A stretch of 64,000 nucleotides of DNA, taken from Sphagnum compactum. Lineage: Eukaryota > Bryophyta > Sphagnopsida > Sphagnales. The stretch lies in NCBI GenBank assembly GCA_965153455.1, contig OZ234503.1:15443118-15507117 (forward strand), written 5' to 3'. This document shows positions 12,240 through 24,800 of this stretch, in pieces (the first letter of the stretch is position 1; the number at the start of each line of letters is the position of its first letter). A model generated the notes under the pieces. It was not told the origin of the DNA and ran no database searches. It saw only the letters and a program-made list of their open reading frames with translations. The position numbers and the translations under genes were made by a program.

Positions 12240-12955
12240 GTTCCATCGGATTTAGGTTATCTGGGCCCTAGAGAGAGTGCGCGAGGAGGAGGAGGAGGAG
12301 GAAGCGAGAATGTGCGCGCTTGATCGCGTTTCAGATCCTCTTGCTCTTTGTTTTCAAGAAGGATTTGCTGCAGATAGTTTGCCTACATTGGCAACAGAAT
12401 GACCAGAATCGCTGGATGTTTTCGAATGCGCTTCCAAGGAACTAATTTGGTCCTGAATCCGTGTTGTCGTTGGATTTGGAGCTAGACAGAAGGGGGGCCG
12501 AGAGAGGCGACAGACAGAAGAGAAAAGAAATCCGGGCGGAGAAATGAGGAACTGCAGGAGCCGAAGATGAGGTACAGTGATCGATAAAGGTGACACAACA
12601 GAAGAAGAAAGATCCGGGGCGGAGAAATGAGGGACTGCAGGAACCGAAGAAGATGAAAGAGGTGACGTCCAGTGAGGTTTTAGGTGTCTGGACAAGAGTG
12701 GTCGGACTTCTTTCCTCATCACATTGCAGTCATATGCACATCCTTGTTAGCTTGGTTGAAGAGTCTCGTCAGCTGGAAAAGGGCGGGGATGGCCAAGAGT
12801 AGAGAAGGAGGATTGCCTGTACATCACGGAGCTTTGTTGCGGAAATTATTCTTGGACAGGAACTGGAGAGGAGCTTGTGTAGAGGAGGAGCTTTGTAATA
12901 GCTGCAAATCTGGGCTAGGGTTCTGATGCTGTCCATTAAAGCTGGTGGACAGCGA
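12240..12955 (+). promoter_or_regulatory. Promoter-proximal region and 5' UTR of the PRAF-like gene
   Basis: Composition shifts sharply from AT-rich spacer to a GA-rich block (GAGGAGGAGGAGGAGGAAG near 12282), common in plant 5' UTRs. A segment of about 55 bp is duplicated at 12515-12570 and 12597-12657 (shared core CGGAGAAATGAGG, 82 bp apart). Several upstream ATGs precede the real start at 12956, so translation may be tempered by upstream ORFs. The minus-strand open frame across 12354-12722 is low-complexity and not convincing. Confidence 0.5.
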
Positions 12956-15900
12956 ATGGCAGAGCATTCTCGGCCCGGATCTGTAGAACGCGATGTGGAA
13001 CAGGTACAAACAAATTTCTCGCTATTCCTCTCTTTTATACTAGCTGGATTCTCTTTCTCTTCTTCCCTTCTTTTCTCTTGCGTTAGTTCCGTGTGCTTTT
13101 GCTAAACAAACGCAATAGCAGGTTTCACTCTTCAATTTAGGGTTTCGAAGGCGTTTAGGTTCTGTTGTAAAAGCATTCTTCATGAGCTTAGCTATCGACA
13201 AACTGCAGCAAAAACTGTGGATTCAAGAGATTGGAGGTTCTATGGCGTTGCACGATTCTGCAGAGGTCTCTTCTGGAGTGTTTAGTGTTTTGTGCAAATC
13301 TGCACTTGTCACAAGACTCCATCCTCCAAGTTAGAGTTTCTTAGGTTTTCACCAAGAGCTTTAGTATTGCAGATATCTCGTGAGGGATTCTTGTGTTCAG
13401 AAACTCCATGTAGCTATAGCATCAATGCTGTGCTTAAAGAACATGTTCAGGATGCAGGAGGCCCTAACTTCTACCATCAAAGTTAGAGTTTCTTAGGTTT
13501 TCACCAAGAGCTTTAGTATTGCAGACCTTTGATGAGGGACTTTTGTGCTTAGAAGCTCCATGTAGCTATAGCATCAATGGTGTGCTTAAACTAAATCTTC
13601 AGGGTATAGGAGGCCCCAACCTCTACACTCCAAGGTAGAGTTTCTTAGGTTTTCACCAAGAGCTTCAGCATTGCAATCCTTTCATGAGGGATTTTTGTGT
13701 CTGGAAAACTCAATGTAGCTATAGCATCAATGGTGTGCTTAACAGATATGTTCAGGGTGTATGAGGCCCCAACCTCTACCCTCCAAGTTAGAGTTTCCAC
13801 CAGCTTCACTATTGCAGACCCTTCATTAGTGATTTTTGTGTTCAGAAACTCCATGTAGCTATAGCATCAATGGTGTGCCTAAAGGATATGTTCAGGGTGC
13901 AGGAGGTCCCAACCTCTACCCTCTACAAAGGCCTATCCATGCCTTAGGCTTAGATATCTTCTTGTGCAGGGGCAAGTGAAAATGAAAGGAAGCTTACTCT
14001 CACAAGTTTTTTGCAGCTTGCATGAGTGTACTATGGACTTTTAATTAGCTATGTCTCTCAAGTGTTTGCTGGCAGCATGACTGAGTCTTCAAATTTCTTT
14101 TGGAAATGCAATTGAAACTCAGGATGCAGATTTTTATGTACTATCCTTTGCACAAAATCTTGAGAAATACTATATGCTATCTACACCCACTGTTGGAAGC
14201 TGATGAGATCAGTGCGGAGTAATGGCAGCTAGTCATTGCCTTCCATGATGAGGGTGATGGTCTCATACTTTATGAGTTACCCACAAGGGTTATGACTGCA
14301 CTCTTTCTTGGCATGTTTGTTTCGGTTGTGTTGGAGCTGACACAATGGTTACCTCCAAAGTGTTCTGGTGGGGTTTTCTCTGCAAGCTGATAGATTTATA
14401 AGCTATTGCAGCAGATGCATTCTGACATTAGGGTTTCTTCAGAATGTCTCAGAGTTTTGTGAACATTAGATAGCAGCTGCAGGAATGCAACGTGTCAATT
14501 AGGGTTTGCAAGGAGTTCTTAGATCTGATTGGTGAGAAGTGATGGTTGTGCATCTGTTTTCATGCACATTTCTCCAGGTAATTGGAAATACGCACAGAAA
14601 CAGCTATTGCGATGTGAATTGTGTTCTAAAAGTGAGGCCCCAATCTGTTTCTTGCTCTGTGTGAAAGGCCATTACTGCATTGAAGAAGGGTGCACAGCTC
14701 CTCAAGTACGGGCGCAGAGGAAAACCTAAATTTTGTCCTTTCAGGCTGTCAAATGTGAGTGCCAATTCTTGACAGGTCCTTTCTGCAACTGCTTCACCAT
14801 GACTGTGTGAGATGGACTCTGATGCTCTTCTAAAGGAAAATGTGGATTTTCCAGTCCTTTTTGGCTCTGCATGACACCTAGTTTTATTTGTCAGGGTCCA
14901 TGACCAATTGACTGTCTATACAAGGAGTTTGCGATTTCAGATGGTCTTTTTCCAATGGGTAGATGCCATGTCTTTCCAATTGTTGTTTAGCACATTAAGT
15001 GGACATTAATTTGATATGATAGTCTTTTCAATCTGAGACACTGTAAATAGTTAAGAAGTTATTGTGAGATCACAGCAGTTGAAGAATTGTGTATCATTGC
15101 AAAACACAGTGAACTTCCCAATAATTTTTCAAGCGTCACAGAAGAATACCTCAGTGAGCTGGAGTATTATATGGCTGTGCAGGATGAATCAGCACTTATT
15201 TGGTACTCTGGAAGTGAAGAAAAAAGGCTATGGTTAAATGCTGTGTCCAGGATTGTTCCTGGACAACGCACTGTGAGCACTTTTTGCTCTCTTTTTCTCT
15301 CTACTGTTGTAAAGTTTATGTTAAAGAAGTTTTTGCCCTCTTTGTCCTGTTGCTTTTTCAAAGACTATCCAAGATTGTTGAATGACTATTCTTTTTTTTC
15401 CCCAGGGGTTGCGAAGCATCTGCATGTTTTTAAGTTCAGTTGGAGCTGTTTTTCAAGTATTTGTTGTTGCTCACTCAGCCAAGCTTTCCTTCTTAGCCAT
15501 TCCTGAACATTAAATTTTGTGTTCCAGGCTGTTTTCCAGCGGTATCCCAGACCAGAGAAGGAGTATCAGTCCTTCTCTCTCATACATAGTAATGATGAAC
15601 GATCTCTGGACTTGGTGAGTTTTCTTAGTCTCCTGATAAACCAGTGTTGGTTTCCTCAAGTTGCATGGTTTTTTGTGGAGGTTACTGCTGCTGAGATTCT
15701 TATGGAGAAGCTTTACAGATTCAGTCCTGACTCTTCCTACTTTCCATGCGCAGATCTGCAAAGATAGGGATGAGGCAGAAGTTTGGTTTGTGGGTCTTAA
15801 GGCTTTGGTCTCAAGAGCTCAGTTGCAGAAACCAAGGTTTGAGTTTAAGATTGGAGGACCAGCTTTGGATGTCAGTAGCCAGTACTCACTTCACACGAGC

Positions 15901-18900
15901 AACAGTTCTCCTCTGACCTCACCCTTTGGAAGCACTGAGAGTCTGCACCAAGTGTGTTTCTCTACCTTCACTTCCCATAGTTCTTTAGCCAATAGAAGTT
16001 TGTAGCATTCAGTGGATGTATTAAATTTGCAATCCCTCACCTTGTATATTCTTAGTCTCTCAAGTCTTAACTACCCTTCATTGCATGTTCCACTGTCATA
16101 TCAAATTCACGGATGATGGCAGTTATGTGATAGATCTGCACATGAGATGTTGACCTTCCATGTCATTTTTGATCTCAGACCTTTGAGCAAGTGGCACCTT
16201 CACCCTCTAGCAAATGTTTGATTGTGTCTCAGATTGATAACAGCTGATCATCCTTAATATCTCTGAATTTGTGAAGATTTCACTTGCAGGATGGTGGACA
16301 TGCTTTCAAAATATTAAGTCCCCATGGAAGCCCCCATCGACAAGGGATTGAGGAAGCTTTGTCAGCTGACACTCTTCTATCAGTTGAACCAAAGGGCAGC
16401 TTTCTGGATGTGGGCAACCGGGGCATATCAATGCACTCAGGTAGCTCAGATGTTGGCTCAGACAGTGTGAGTTTACATATGAAACCGGGAGTGGGAGGAG
16501 GTAGTCAGTCTGATGCCCACCGGGTAAGCATGTCAAGTGGTGTAAGTTCGTCAAGCCAAGGCTCAGGCCAGGAAGAAGGGGATGCACTTGGTGATGTTTT
16601 CATGTGGGGTGAGGGCATAGGGGATGGAATTCTTGGGGGTGGTGTACATAGAGTTGGTAGCCCTGAGAGTCATGGGGGACACAAACTTGATGCCTTGTTG
16701 CCTAAAGCTTTGGAGTCAGCAGTTGTGCTAGATGTGCAGAATATTGCATGTGGAAGCAGGCATGCGGCTCTGGTGACAAAGCAGGGAGAGGTTTTCACAT
16801 GGGGGGAAGAGTCTGGGGGACGCTTAGGTCATGGGGTAGATTGCAGTGTCCTGCATCCACAGCTTGTAGAGACTCTAGCAGCAACCAACATGGAGTTTGT
16901 AGCATGTGGGGAGTACCACTCATGTGCAGTTTCTCTTTCAGGGGATCTTTACACATGGGGTGATGGTACTCGTAACTTTGGGCTTCTAGGCCATGGAAAT
17001 GACATCAGCCACTGGACACCAAAACGTTTGAACAGTGGACCTTTGGAGGGGATCCGGGTATCAGCAATCTCCTGTGGCCCTTGGCATACAGCACTCATCA
17101 CTTCTGCCGGCCAGCTTTTCACATTTGGTGATGGGACGTTTGGGGTGCTTGGGCATGGTGATAAAGAGAGTGTGTATACACCAAGAGAGGTGGAATCTTT
17201 AAAGGGGCTGAAAACGGTCGGGGCAGCTTGTGGGGTGTGGCATACAGCAGCAGTTGTGGAGGTCATGGCTGGCTACTCAAACACCAGTGGCTGCTCGTCT
17301 GGAAAGCTTTTTACTTGGGGAGATGGAGACAAAGGAAGGCTAGGCCATGGTGACAAAGAGCAGCAACTGGTGCCTACATGTGTAGCTGCTCTTGTTGACC
17401 ATAACTTCCGCCAGGTTTCATGTGGTAATAGTTTGACAGTCGCACTTACAACATCAGGACAGGTGTTCACAATGGGGAGTCCTACTTGTGGACAACTGGG
17501 GGATCCACAGGCTAGTGGAAAAGTACCTTGTCTGGTGGAAGGAAACTTGTGGGAGGCTTATGTGGAGGAGATTGCTTGTGGAGCTCACCATGTTGCAGTT
17601 TTGACTCACAAGACAGAGGTCTACACATGGGGGAAGGGTACAAATGGTCAGCTTGGCCATGGTGACACAGATGACAGGAATACACCAACTCTTGTTGAAG
17701 CCTTGAGGGATAAGCAAGTGAAGAATATTGCTTGTGGTGCCAGTTTCACTGCAGCAATTTGCTTGCACAAATGGCCATCAGGGGCTGACCAGTCAGTATG
17801 CTCTGGATGCAGGCAGCTCTTTGGATTCACCAGGAAGCGACATAATTGCTACAACTGTGGGCTTGTCTTTTGTCATGCTTGCAGCTTGAGAAAGGCTCCC
17901 CGAGCTTCATTAGCACCCAATCCTGCCAAGCCATATCGTGTTTGCGATCCCTGCTATATGAAGCTGAAGAAATCTGCTGAAGCTGGTGTTTCATCTCCTG
18001 GAATCTTGTCCAAAAAGGCTGGAGCTCCTGGTCGATGGGCAGTAGGCACCAAGGAGGGAGTTGTTAGACTTGAATTGCCAAAGGCTCCACAACCACTGCC
18101 ACCATCTCAACCCAGTAGACTTGAGCCTGTCAAGCAGATTGATGAGAAATCTGTGCCAAATAACTTGAAACTGCTGGAATGGTTGCCAAACCTAGTCTCT
18201 GGAGCCCCAAATGCCATTCCTCTGTTTGCATCATGGGGCAATGTAAATGCTCCCAATTCCAAGCCTGCATCTTTACCTTCCAAGCTGCCAATAGTTTCCT
18301 CTCACACTGTCCCATCAATTCGAGCTGTCTCAAGAGCAGTTTCTCCTCTATCACGACGAGCAAGCCCCCCTCGGTCCACAACACCTACTCCCACCATCTC
18401 AGGGCTCACTACACGTAACAATATCATGGAGGAACTGAAGAGGAAGACTGAAGCATTGAGCAAGGAGAATCTAATGTTACGTACACAGGTACTTTAGACA
18501 TTTACTTCCAACAGAAAGTCTGTCAGATATGCAGGTGCTTCTTGGTTCTCCAGGATTGACATTCCTTGCTTCTGTTATGGGTTTCTTGTCAACTAACAGA
18601 ATCAACCTGACTCTTTGTGGTTGCTGGCACACAGGTTGAGAGTCTTGTCTCCCAGTCTCAAAATCAAGAGAAGGAGATTCAGCACTCTGCTCAACAGCTT
18701 CAGAATGCAATTTCTGTGGCTACTGAGGAAGCTGCAAAAGCAAGGGCTGCAAAGGAGGTTATAAAGTCCCTTACTGCTCAGGTATGTCTATTGAGTGACG
18801 TTGTTTATTCACTAGGTAATTTCCAACATGGAGATGGTTGTCAAAGAGGCAGTAGCTTCATCCCATCCATTAACTGATGGAAGAGTACCTAGTGTCATGA

Positions 18901-20084
18901 TGATGAGGATGTCAGATTATCTCACCTACTATGTCAGATTCACGAGGGCTGCAAATGAGCCTGGTCTTGCAAGTTCATATTAGTTCCCTGGTTTGTGCAT
19001 GTCAACCTTGTTAATGTAGGAATGACAGGTGCTGGTGTGAGATTAGAGTGGCTTTCTGCATCATGGAAATTATCCTGTTCCCTGGTTAGATGGTTTTAAC
19101 TAAGTTCCTATGACATGCCTTGCAGCTGCATGAAATGGTGGCGAGAATACCTGGAGCTACATTGCGACAGGGACTGCCAGAGTCAATGAATGCACCTAAT
19201 GTTGAAGCTCCAAATGGCAATACCCCTACTCCACCACATGAAGCTTTTGTTCAGGCAGTGTCTTACAAGTATGACTTGGATACAACTGTTCCAAATGTCC
19301 AAGTGCTGCATGCAAATGGCTTCTCCAGTCCACAATCAGCATCAATTCCTGATTCATGTGTAATAAGAAGTCCCCAGGGTGTTTCAAGTCCTCATGCCTC
19401 ACCTCCTGGCATTTCTCTTCCTCATGTTTCAAATTCTCACACCTCAAGTCCTCTTGTGTCAAGGTCTCAAGTTTCAAGCCCTCATCAAGTTTCAAGTCCT
19501 CATGTTGAACATGAGAGAGATTACAGGGGGCTGCCAATCAGGGTTGGATCAGTCATGTCAGCAGCCAATAGTGCATTAGAAGGTGGTTCAGTTGGCTCTG
19601 AAACAGTACAACAGGAAGAGGATGAAGGGCAATCGGTTCAAGATTCTTTCCCAACTGAGAATGGAAGGGAACCTGAAACAGAGTGGGTAGAGCAAGATGA
19701 ACCTGGTGTGTATATTACACTGGTGGCATTGCGAGGGGGAGGAAAAGATCTTAAACGAGTCCGATTCAGGTATCAAAGTGGATCTCTATTACCCCAAATC
19801 TCAAATGAGGGCCTAAATGGTTATTGGTTATGTGGCCTGGTTGGATTACATCATATGATCTACATGAGACTGAGTGAAAATCTGAATGGAGATTTGATTT
19901 TCTTGTGGCTTGCAGTCGCAAACGATTCACTGAAGTGGAGGCAGAGCAATGGTGGGCAGAAAATCGGGTCAGGGTCTATGAGCGCTACAATGTGAAGATT
20001 ACTACCAATTCAACCACAAGCTCTGATTCTTCAGCAGTTACTGATTCATCAGTGCTGTCCTCCTACATGCCTGTCACTTACTGA
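12956..20084 (+). CDS. PRAF/RLD-type PH-RCC1-FYVE-BRX domain protein, 9 exons
   Basis: Exons: 12956-13003, 14668-14754, 15183-15272, 15528-15614, 15754-15951, 16290-18488, 18635-18781, 19126-19769 and 19916-20084. All sites are GT-AG and all phases agree, giving 1222 aa. The N-terminus (RDVEQ joined to [20 protein letters not shown]) starts a PH domain, about 17-130. Seven RCC1 blades follow (about 271-660; motifs such as [15 protein letters not shown]). The FYVE finger (about 670-730) has [10 protein letters not shown] in place of the classical R(R/K)HHCR, as in plant PRAFs. After a Ser/Pro-rich linker comes a coiled coil (about 885-955), SSPH-type repeats (about 1040-1080) and a C-terminal BRX domain (from about 1146; [18 protein letters not shown]). 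Family members bind phosphoinositides, have been linked to Rab exchange activity, and through BRX bind LAZY-type polarity proteins at the plasma membrane. Arabidopsis PRAF1 is slightly shorter. The identification is firm; the function here is by homology. Confidence 0.95.
13320..13930. repeat. About 152-bp minisatellite, four copies, in PRAF intron 1
   Basis: The block TTAGAGTTTCTTAGGTTTTC recurs near 13330, 13482 and 13634, with a shortened fourth copy near 13788. Each is followed by CTCCATGTAGCTATAGCATC-type sequence. It fills much of the unusually long first intron (13004-14667). Copies differ by scattered substitutions, so the array is not brand new. Confidence 0.8.
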
Positions 20085-21139
20085 CCTCCTACAGTAAAAT
20101 TTCAACCCCCACTGTAATCTACCCATCTTGGAAACAAACAAGATGGGGCAGAGAGGTGGCTCTCAATTCAACAACAAAAAAGTACTATTGGTCTTCAATT
20201 GGTAACACATTGTTGCCTGCTTTTTTCCTTTATTCATTCAGATTTACAGAAAGGTCACTATCTGTAGTAGTGTATTATTGTGCTAGTTGCTTTCATGCCT
20301 ATCTTTTAATGAGCCATAATTGACCATACGCTAGCATTAGAACTGTAAATAGATTCTGCAAGCAAGGTGATTGGTTTGGCCACAAGTAAAATGGATTATT
20401 GGCACATAATTGTCTCAAAGCTCAAGGTTTGAGTTATACATGGGAATGGTAGGTGAAGCTCCGTGTCATAGCAGGGTTGTGTGCCTATGAACACACAACC
20501 GTCAGTGTTATGTCCAAGTAATAGTTAGCAAGCAAAACTTACATTCCATCTATTTGACCCATAGAATACCCAAGAGATCCATCTTAGAGTCGTAAATAGT
20601 CAGGAAACCTTAAGAGTTACGAATCTTGTGGTGTAATATGTACTCTGAAAACCCCACAATTGTGTCTGAGGTTTACATTCATGAAGAACCTGGTTTAAGA
20701 CTCAGCTTTTCAACTAGTTTAGATCTGTGGAAATTCCTCTTGAATATTCTGGTCACAGAATCCATTGCTTTGAACCCTTGATTGGCTACTACATGTCATC
20801 GACCGTAGAAATCCAGCAGCTTAATTTTGCTCAAGTTCTCACCTATGATAATATCGGCATGTGATTGGTGGTTTCATGGGCAAATGGATGACATCTGGTG
20901 CTGCAGCGACATTGGGCATGTCCATTCAAAAGCAAAATATGCATGAAAGGTTTGATGGTGGTAAATGTGACAGCAATTGTTGTAGATGGTTAGTAGGTTG
21001 TATTACATAGGTGAAGGCTAGTGTTATAGGTAGGCGGTAATGGGAATATTCATTCCTGTAAGGGAATCAAAAACTAAGTGAACCACAATTCTTAGCAAGG
21101 CGATGGGGAAATACATGGGCCCTACTATTTTGAAAATGG
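20085..21139. other. 3' flank of the PRAF-like gene
   Basis: Probable 3' UTR followed by spacer. A perfect 9-bp hairpin (GGTTGTGTG with CACACAACC, 8-nt loop) lies at 20475-20500. I found no canonical AATAAA close to the stop, so the transcript end is unknown. No gene is visible in the remainder. Confidence 0.4.
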
Positions 21140-21149
21140 GGAAAAAAAT

Positions 21150-21880
21150 AGATATATACATATTTCTATGTATGTATGTGTATGTATGTGTTACATGTGT
21201 GTGTGTGTGTGTGTACATGTATATGTGCGTGCATATGTATGTATGTATGAATATAGAAGTGATTGTAATTTTCTTTGTAAAATTTATGAGATGTGCATGT
21301 GAATTGGTAGAATTTGTGTTAAGATTAATAGAATTTGTGTTAAAGTTTGTGTGTGTGTTAACATTCATGGTGTTTGTGTTGAAAATATGTGAAATTTGCA
21401 TTATGTTTGTGGGATTTGTGTTTGAATTTGTAAAATGTGTGTTTGAATTTCTGGATTTTATTTTTTTCCTTGTGTAGGAGTTTGGGAAATTTGTGTCAAA
21501 ATTTGAGACATTTGTGTTAGATTTTGTGCAAACTGTGTTTGAATTTTGTAAGATTTATTTAAGTATTTTTTGAAAATTATAAATTTTTATAAAAACATTT
21601 GTGTGTGTTGGTGTTTAAAACTTTGAAATTTTTTTACTTAAGTTGAAATTTGTATTTCAATTTGTTTATTTTATTTGCAATTTTTTGGAACTTATATTGG
21701 GTTTGTGTATGCTTGTGTGAGAGATTTGGAATGTGTTTTTTTTTTTTTTTTAATGTTTGTTTTTACTTGTGTCTTTGTTTTGAAATGTGTGTATTTACAT
21801 GTGCATTTTGAAATATGTGTTTGTGTGTGTGTCTATTTGTCTTTGTTTTGAAATGTGTGTAAAGGTGGTTGTTTTTGTTT
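21150..21880. repeat. G+T-rich, strand-asymmetric degenerate repeat
   Basis: For about 730 bp the plus strand is strongly T- and G-rich with few C. It is built from degenerate units such as AATTTGTGTTAAAGTTTGTG and includes (TG)n near 21195 and (ATGT)n near 21170-21250. The open frames here on both strands simply read this repeat. Confidence 0.75.
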
Positions 21881-24800
21881 TTTTATTTGGTTGGGTTTTA
21901 ATATTAATACGGTGCAAACTATTGACAATGGCGAAGTGAATCTTATAACCATAGTCATCCAAGTAAGACACAATTAACACTTTAAAAAAAAAGGAAATAT
22001 GAATGACAATCAACTTAACATGATCTACACAAAACATTTCTTTTACCAATAAAATCAAAAGAAAATGAAATGAGTGGAGATGTGAAGAACACCTATAGAG
22101 GACTTGATTCACAAGCTCCTTGGCCCCATTTTGGTGTTCATATGTTTTTCTTCAAAGTATTCTTCTTTTAACCCTAAATTGCAAATAAAAAATGGTCTCT
22201 CAAACTTCAAGCTACAATTGTGTATACATTCATTGAGAATAAAAACATCGATTGAACAATTAATGTTAACATAGAAATCTTACATGGTAGAATCAAAAAA
22301 ATTCATGGCTTGGAACTCTAGCTATAAGAATGAACAATTTTTTTAAATGAACATATTAAATGAATTGCAATACTTTGAATAAAAATAAGACTTGTATGCA
22401 ATAAAAAAATTTATTCTACTAACCAAGTGTCGAAAAATGACCTTATGAAACCATTTATCCAAAATGGCATTCAAAATTATTTAAATGAAAAACTTTTGGG
22501 GCTCATGGAGGACCCCAAATTGGTTCTTTTATTTAAGCCAATGGACCTTCTATTCAATGGTGATAGAAGTTGAAACTAGAATTTGAAGTTTTTGTCAACA
22601 TTTTAGGTTGTAGATTTATGTCGTAATGCACGTAAACTTCATACAAGAATTGAATGTTTAAAACAAGATTGCACACAGATAGGCATTTGTGGAATGTAAT
22701 CATGTGTTTGATTTTTGATGGCATCATTTCCATTCAATAAAATTTCATCTAGCAAATTTTGCAATGTCAGAATCTCACCTTATACATGTTATCAAAAACT
22801 GCCTCATGGGTGAGGTTATACCACATCTTCCTAATCTTGGCATGGCATTTTTTCTATTGTTCATGAAGTATAACATCCTTGAACTCCTACAACGGAATCT
22901 TTCCAATGCTTTGAATCTTGAAATATCATGTACAAAAGATGGCCTAACATGATCTAATTCCACCAACTTACATTATGAAAACATTCAATGTGTTAAACAA
23001 AAATTTACATTGGTTGAGGTAATGGGACTAGGTTTGAAATAATTGCTTAATTGTCCAAGTCGGTCATGATAGTGAAAAGCTTCATAAGCCCATTGTTGAT
23101 GTCAATAACAAAACTATCAATTCATATTTATCAATCATATTGATGTGGATGAACCTTGTCTATGTGAAGTAACCAAGCTTGAAGCCTATGGTTGCCATCC
23201 CAAACATAGAACATTTTGTTGGACAATCTATAAATGTTTGAATCCGCCCATAGAAACTCTTCAAATTTGTCGTTCTTCTTCTTCCATAGCAAACCTTAGG
23301 GGCCCTCAAAACTCAACAAGGACTCTTTCTAACCCTACCAAACATTGTAACTCTTCCTTTTAACCATTCTTACTTTCCCAACTTTTTTTTCCATTTGAAC
23401 ATCACACGCATACATGCATACACACCCACCTTTCTCCTACACATTTAAACACACATTCCATGCATTCCTCACTTGCCTCTTACACTAGGCCATCCTCTTA
23501 ATTTATTGCCCCCATGGTGTTTCCTTTCTTTCATTGACCAATGAGGGTGAAGGGAATAAAATTCATTTTTGACCCTTTCCTCCAATCAATAATCCCCTAT
23601 CTTCCATAAGTTAATGAAACTTGAAAAGAATCCATCTTGTTCATTCATAAGCCAATGATCTTGCTAAAAATTCATTTTAATTCTTCCCCTCCAATCATTA
23701 TTGGATGAAAATCCTTTCAACCAATGAGGATCTTGGATATTACAACTCATCCTTTCTTCAATCTTGATCATTTTGATCTTTTCAAGTTTAACTATTGTCC
23801 TTTCCTTCCAAGGTTTGACTATTCCCACAATTTTTATCCAAATTCATCCAAGGTAATTAACATTTAAGTTAGTGTACCTAAGTAAAACATAATGATTTTT
23901 ATTTTTTTCTTTAACTACGTTAATCTTGGGCATTATCAAACATTATTCAACCTCAAGTGTACTATTTACTTATTTAATACATACTAACTATTATTTCCAA
24001 TGTACTAATTACTTGTGTAGAACATAATCAAGTTAGAAAATACTTGTCTCCCACCATTAAATTTTCACTACCACCCCAATTCATATAGGATTTCATCTTT
24101 TCTATCGAAACTAAAGTATCTATCATTACACACGCTAATGACTGTGTTCCTACCCTAATTTTATTAAGATAAAAGCCTTCCATCCTTAATTTCTTAATTG
24201 AATTGTTTTTCTTTTTTTCTTGGTTTTGTTTGTATTGTGTTAAACAAGTCTACCATGATGGATGATGCCATCATGTTGCAAAGACCTTTGAGTTCATAAT
24301 AGAAGAAGAGCAATTTGATAATACTCCCCTTGATATGACTATCACCCAATAACTATGTGAAAAAAAGCCAACTAGAAGCATGGTGCGCACTCAAGTGAAT
24401 TGATCAATATGGGATCAATGAGCATTTCCAAACCCTTGTTCTCTAACGATCTATGTAGAGTCTGTTCTCCTTTATGAAAACATGCCAAAAATATTCATTA
24501 AATGTCAATGGGAAGACAATGATGTTCATCTTCACTCACGGGTTTAAATTTCTAACAACAACCACTATCATTGGTTAAAGGGATTGATCAATGCACTTCC
24601 CATTGAGCATCAAACAAAATACATCACTTACACCATTCATCAAATTCTCAATTTTTTATAATTATAAAAATCATATCGGTCTAGTTTCAAATTAGCCAAT
24701 AGAATTTGATCCTTAATTCAAAACTCTTTGGTAGGTTATTCCAAGTAAACCTTTAGCTTAATAAACATCAATTACAAATGTGATGTGAAGATGGTTTCTC

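Noticed and set aside
12354-12722. 122-codon minus-strand frame before the PRAF gene
   Set aside because: It is the complement of the GA-rich 5' leader, giving Ser/Pro/Leu; no independent support.
21024-21477. Open frames on both strands (124-125 codons)
   Set aside because: They read the TG/ATGT and GTGTT repeat; composition is dictated by the repeat.
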